Shown here: in pieces, positions 59,754 through 64,000 of the stretch
Layout: every line of letters starts with the position of its first letter
Position numbering within the stretch: the stretch's first letter is position 1
NCBI GenBank assembly: GCA_022393335.1
Contig: JAJEKB010020526.1
Span: forward strand, 350,278-414,277
Length of the DNA: 64,000 nucleotides
DNA from: Macrotrachela quadricornifera
Taxonomy: Eukaryota > Rotifera > Eurotatoria > Philodinida > Philodinidae
Reading direction: 5' to 3'
The notes under the pieces: model-generated
The model's database searches: none
What the model was told of the DNA's origin: nothing
Seen by the model: only the letters and a program-made list of their open reading frames with translations
Made by a program: the position numbers and the translations under genes

Positions 59754-60600
59754 CAGTGATGGCGCGAAGAGGTCAGAGCAAGGGAGGGGGCGTATCGCGA
59801 AAATCGGAGTCCTCAATCCCAAAAATTCAAAATTGCAGAGCATAGAAAACGTTCTCATTTTGCTTAAATTGGAGGGGAGACCAAATTCTTTTGGTTATCA
59901 TCGTTTTCTTTTCAAAGCAGACTCTAAATTTTACTCTTCATCCAATTTATTTTGACACTATAACTTTGTATATTAAATAACACTAGAAAAATATGAATAC
60001 AAAAATTTACAAGAAACAATTTAAATGCGACGTCCATGCTTGTTATTCAAACATCTTTCAATTCACCGGATAGACTAGTTTCAATAGAACATAATAACAA
60101 TGATTGTAAACGACCATCACCAATCCTTGATTATAATCTATTTTTTATAACTTTTTAACTTACTAAATTCTCGTTCATTACTTGCATTTGTAACTGCTAG
60201 TGTTAAAAGAAAACTATAAGCTTGATATAAACGTGGAATAACTTCTTTTCGTTCAGTAATAAACTGTGCCGCCTTTGATTGAAAAAGAGGAATTGTAAAA
60301 GAATATTCGCTATAGCAATACTAATTTCTCACTTAAACACGAACTTAGATTTTTGACGCAGTTCAAGAAAACACCAAGAATCAAAAAAATAGTAAAATAA
60401 ATTTCTTCAAACTTAGATTTTGACAAATTCAAGGAAAATGGTCTACTCTATTTCCCCGAAATCGGAGAAAACTGCTTGTTCTTGTTCTTCAGAGTCGGAG
60501 AAAATTGTTTGCTGTAGTTCTTCAAAATCGGAGAAAGCTTCAAGCAAAATTTTCCGCAGCAGGGGAAAATGGTCCCTTCTCCCCACTATCGCGGCTCCTG
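59754..60600 (-). mobile_element. hAT element remnant (zf-MYM/TTF type), 8-bp flanking repeat
   Basis: The left end is CAGTGATGGCGCG, the right end CGCGGCTCCTG. Flanks CATTCGTG (59746-59753) and CACTTGTG (60601-60608) match at six of eight bases, fitting an aged hAT duplication. On the minus strand (60280-60045) a transposase C-terminus is readable: LLTLAVTNASNEREFSKLKS, a stop, then GRLQSLLLCSIETSLSGEL. This is the hAT dimerisation region. The rest of the transposase is deleted. A Ser-rich frame at 60420-60647 lies in the terminal region and is probably chance. Confidence 0.65.
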
Positions 60601-60889
60601 CACTTGTGCGCAACAATATAATCAGCCGAAATAAAGAAAAGAACTAGCTAAAATAAATAGAAGATCTACTATTTAATTATATTGTTCTGTTTGAATTAAA
60701 TTAGAAAGAAATTATTTAATTCAAAAAAAATAAAATATCGTCAAATAAAAATAATACTTACAATTTATATGAAACAATAAGATCTGCTTAAATAATACCA
60801 AAACATAGGGTCTTTTCTGCAAATATATAGTACTTTTCTAGGAAAAAAACGACGGATGAAAAGTATGCTAACAGTATACTTTTCACTAC

Positions 60890-61490
60890 ACTAAGAAAAA
60901 AAGGATCTTCCCCTCGATACACGGGAAGATCCTTTATTGGTTTCGAAGCTAGATGTTTCGAGCCGAACCATAACTGAAAAACAGCAAGAATAAAGGTTCG
61001 GTAGTGAAGGTTTCGTTCGAAACCTTTCAAATCATCGTATGAAATGGTTCGGTGCAAGTGGTTCGGTAGAGATCCCGCTGAACTCGTTTAAACGGAGGTT
61101 TCGCATTGAACCTTAGCTACCGAACCATTCAAATATATCTACAGAAAGGTTTGGTAGAACATCTTTAGTGCCGAACCTTTTTAGTACGGTACCTAGAAGG
61201 TTCTATGCTGATCCAAAGCTGCGGAACCATCTATATAGGCATTTTGCTTTTGGTTCGGTAAAAATCCGTTTTCTAATAGACATATTTGAGGTTCCGTATA
61301 AATGGTTTCGTACTGATCCTCACTTCATTGTTGGAAACCGAGGTTTGGCAACCATAATTCTTACTAAACGGTGTGATTACAATATAATCTCACATTGTAG
61401 TCAGACCATGCCACAGAATCTCACTTACTTAGTAACGCGACGGAGACACTACAGTATTCCATCAACCAAGCCATGTATATGGTAATCAGC
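60890..61490. repeat. GGTTCGG/GGTTTCG-saturated island with a perfect hairpin
   Basis: About 15 GGTTCGGT-, GGTTTCG- or ACCGAACC-like motifs in both orientations at irregular spacing. It opens with a 13-bp stem AAAGGATCTTCCC (60900-60912) and GGGAAGATCCTTT (60923-60935). Frames crossing it (61168-61485 plus, 60788-61057 minus) are motif artefacts. Confidence 0.6.
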
Positions 61491-62460
61491 AGAATCTTTA
61501 GCACTACTTGTATTAAACCATTGTTTCCAGAAAATATCATTCTAAAATAAAAAGCAAAAATTATTACTTATACAGAAATACTTACTCGAGTCATTACACT
61601 GAAAGCTCTATGAACTACCAAACCATATTGTAAATAATTTCATTCGTTGAAAACAGATCCCAATTCATGTTGACATAAACCTATAAAAGAAATTGATAGA
61701 TAATTGTTCAGCATTACCTACTTACCTCTAGAATATTTGCGCATATCCAAATATACGACTGTTCATGTTTATTAAATTTTACAATAAAGAAAAAACATTA
61801 GGGTCTTAAAATCAACTCACCTCAGCCACACAAATTTGCCTCAATGTTCAATTCAATCTAAACGAGAAAAAAACTTGAAAAAGTTCACAGATAAACTTGC
61901 TTAATACTCAAATATTGACCGAAAAACTGATATTCACATTAATATAAATAAACGTCATCGTTGTCAATTTCAACCTATAGTATAAAAACGCAGTAAAACA
62001 CTTCAAAGAAGTCAACTTATCTCAAGATTTTGTTATTCGCACACATTGATATTGCTAATTGTATACTTTCACCTGAAAATATAAAAGAAAAAAAACTAAC
62101 TTGCAGAATACAACTCACCTTTAGAATATATATCGACATTCATGGTAATCTCTGTTACTCTAAATTTTTAAAAAGAATGAAAATTATTTCATATAATTTT
62201 TTTTTACTTACCTAAGCCAAAGATATCGAACTCACCCACGCGATGAAATTTACGAGAAATCAAAAGTAATCAGCATATGTGATTCAATTTGTCTCGAGAA
62301 TATAGGTAAATTGTCGCTACAAGTGCATGTTGACCATCATCCGAACCAAAATCTACAACGAAAAATTCTAATTGTTATTCCAAATCATTTCACATACCAT
62401 CAAAAATAACCGCTTCATAACTATATCACGAAGTATTAACACACTTCACATCCTCTACTC
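61440..62460 (-). pseudogene. Possible decayed multi-exon gene, unrecognised
   Basis: On the minus strand several donor-like CTTACC/CTCACC sites (as GGTAAG) alternate with acceptor-like ends, and short protein-like stretches lie between: NDIFWKQWFNTSSAKDSADY just before the island, and LCQHELGSVFNE-(stop)-NYLQYGLVVHRAFSVMTR near 61680-61585 ending at GTAAGT. One in-frame TGA and more stops further upstream suggest decay. I recognise no family. It could also be a spliced non-coding transcript or chance. Confidence 0.25.
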
Positions 62461-62714
62461 CATCACATCTGAAGAATTGTAAAGCCTAAAACTACAGTAC
62501 ATAATGAACAACAATTAAAACAATTTAAGTACTAATCTTAGCAAGGACGTAAAATACAGGTCACTTTTATATCGACACACACACCACCATTGCCAATCAC
62601 CTAAAATAAAAACAAAGAGACAAAAAAAATTCATTCTTCGCAAAATGTTAATTAAATCTACTAAAAAACTGACATATCTTGTTAAACATGCATAACACCC
62701 ACATCAGAGACCGA

Positions 62715-62845
62715 AACGGGGCGGGGCGGGGCGGGTTCAAGTTTTAGAGAAATACGGCAGGACGGGGCGAAGCGGGGTAAAATAACAGCGGGGCAGGGCG
62801 GGGCGGGGCGAGGCGGGGTAAAATAACAGCGAGGTGGGACGAAGT
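62715..62845 (+). repeat. G-rich GGGGCGGGGC tract
   Basis: Repeated CGGGGCGGGGCGGGG blocks separated twice by TAAAATAACAGCG. The plus strand could fold into G-quadruplexes. It precedes a hAT transposase remnant and may be transposon terminal DNA. Confidence 0.6.
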
Positions 62846-62939
62846 TTTATTTTCGAAATTTACCCGTGCTAAAATTTGATTAGAGAATATTTAAATGTAG
62901 CGGTTTAAAAGAAAAAGATTATTTGAATCCTTTACTATT

Positions 62940-63091
62940 CTGACAAGAATATCAACAAATATTTCTAAATCTAGCAAAATTAGCGAGTCTTACTTTTGCC
63001 ATACCATGTAGCTCAGCTGCGGTGGAGAGAGAAATTTCTACTGTTGGTTAAGTTATTAATCAAAGAAGATCAAAGTTAGATCCATCAACTA
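62940..63091 (+). pseudogene. hAT transposase C-terminal remnant
   Basis: In one frame: FLNLAKLASLTFAIPCSSAA, then VEREISTVG-(stop)-VINQRRSKLDPST. This is the hAT dimerisation motif (PCSSAAVER-STAG-RRS-L). It ends abruptly at 63091 where another hAT-type end begins, so it was probably cut by that insertion. Confidence 0.75.
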
Positions 63092-63873
63092 GTGGCGGAG
63101 CCAGGATTTCGGTCTAGGGGGAGCTGAGCTCCATATTCATTATCCAAAATGTCTTCAGTAGTGCCGGTTCTTTTCGATAGCTTTAGAGTTCGGTGTAGTC
63201 CTTTCCATCCTAATATCAGCTCGATTTTTCGAGAATATGAAGTACAGTCGTATTCGATTTTTGAGGTGATTGATATTCAATAAATTTGTTGACAATATTG
63301 AATATTTTGACTTTTAACGGCCTTTCAAAGCCTCTATCACGTACCAAACACACTTCCAGTTGTTAAAACCATCTATTCTAATAAATCTCGTTGAATTCGT
63401 GTTGATGTGCTGTATTAAAAAGAATGATGATAATAATAAAAAGAACTACTGCCTCTAATGCTATTGAATATTCCAGCAAAGGACGATTGATGTATCCTTT
63501 CTGTGAAAATCATCTATCTTCCTTTTCTTTTTGTATAAGCTGCTAAACGAGGTTGTGAGGGTGGGTGCTGGTTTGTCTGACTCACACCAGCATGGTTCAT
63601 TTCTGATGAAGATTTTGGTTTTAGTGCCAAATTTTCAGTGTTTAAAGATGAAGTTGTAGCATAAATTGTGCACACCTAAGTTGAACTGTGGTTAGATGGA
63701 GATGAACAGGTTAAAGTATTCGTTGTGATTGGAGAAGATGATGTTGATACAGATGATGAACATGATTGATTTGCAATTAAGTTTGGACTATTATTTTGAT
63801 CTCGAGGTTCTTTACTAGATGCAACGAAACTATCAAGAGCAGCATTACGTTTAGTAGAATTTCTATGTTCCAT
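63092..63873 (-). pseudogene. Second hAT element remnant with zf-TTF-like N-terminus
   Basis: The left boundary AGTGGCGGAGCCAGGATTTC resembles the GTGGCGGA-CCAGG ends of many hAT elements. On the minus strand ATG at 63873 opens MEHRNSTKRNAALDSFVASS with a Ser/Thr-rich tail stopping at 63676. Further frames read NQHPPSQPRLAAYTKRK, then RWFSQKGYINRPLLEYSIAL, the wording of the TTF zinc finger that begins these transposases. Stops and shifts make it dead, and the middle and C-terminal parts are missing. Confidence 0.6.
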
Positions 63874-64000
63874 ACTAATATTTCATATTTAAAAAAAAAT
63901 TTGTCGTTTAAAATCAATAATATATTTCGTGAGAGTAAAACTTTATTTGTTCTCTCGTCAATGTTAACATCTTTTTATTTTTGTTAGTCTATCCTTAAAC

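Noticed and set aside
61168..61485. 105-codon frame in the GGTTCGG island
   Set aside because: Motif-driven openness, no recognisable domain, no splice partners.

Overview
The window looks like nuclear DNA of a metazoan with an A+T-rich genome, most likely a bdelloid rotifer of the Rotaria type. The basis is about 50-bp GT..AG introns, genes whose wording I recognise from bdelloids (an NHL propeller followed by a polycystin-1-like receptor-channel), apparently acquired metabolic genes, and a dense field of decayed and nested transposons. The genus is inference. A 10-N assembly gap lies at 25941-25950.

Layout. 1-3178: two minus-strand genes, an unrecognised partial gene (1-426) and an intact eight-exon BEN-domain gene (547-3178). 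3735-5262: an AT minisatellite and a tRNA-headed repeat saturated with ACGCGT. 5430-6242: a two-TM gene with an in-frame stop. 8567-9138: an OTU protease remnant. 11547-12815: a pseudogene of a fused isocyanide-synthase (DIT1/PvcA) and TauD-like dioxygenase. 14881-16800: an intact eight-exon MFS transporter of the ACS/allantoate permease type, divergent from that pseudogene.

17-39 kb is almost entirely mobile DNA: fold-back elements, paired TTAA elements, a tRNA-derived SINE, and a dead RTE-like LINE split by a 3.26-kb hAT-like composite with a perfect 8-bp target duplication and 17-bp TIRs. Several islands are saturated with one short CpG-containing motif (ACGCGT, CCGGAA). 39538-47213 holds two near-identical 885-bp NHL exons; the first is followed by an internally deleted piggyBac element and the second by two fold-back elements. 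50441-58708 is an open 24-exon chain for a REJ-like/GPS/PLAT/polycystin-channel protein. 58.7-64 kb holds hAT remnants, a GGTTCGG island, a G-rich tract and possibly a decayed gene.

How it fits together. Exon phases allow the NHL exon(s) to be the ectodomain of the polycystin, giving a large surface receptor-channel with a propeller head. The MFS transporter and the isocyanide-synthase pseudogene may be relics of one acquired metabolite locus. The mixture of foreign-looking genes and transposons resembles what is known of bdelloid subtelomeric regions. Exon chains were assembled by hand from splice signals and phase agreement; no search was run.
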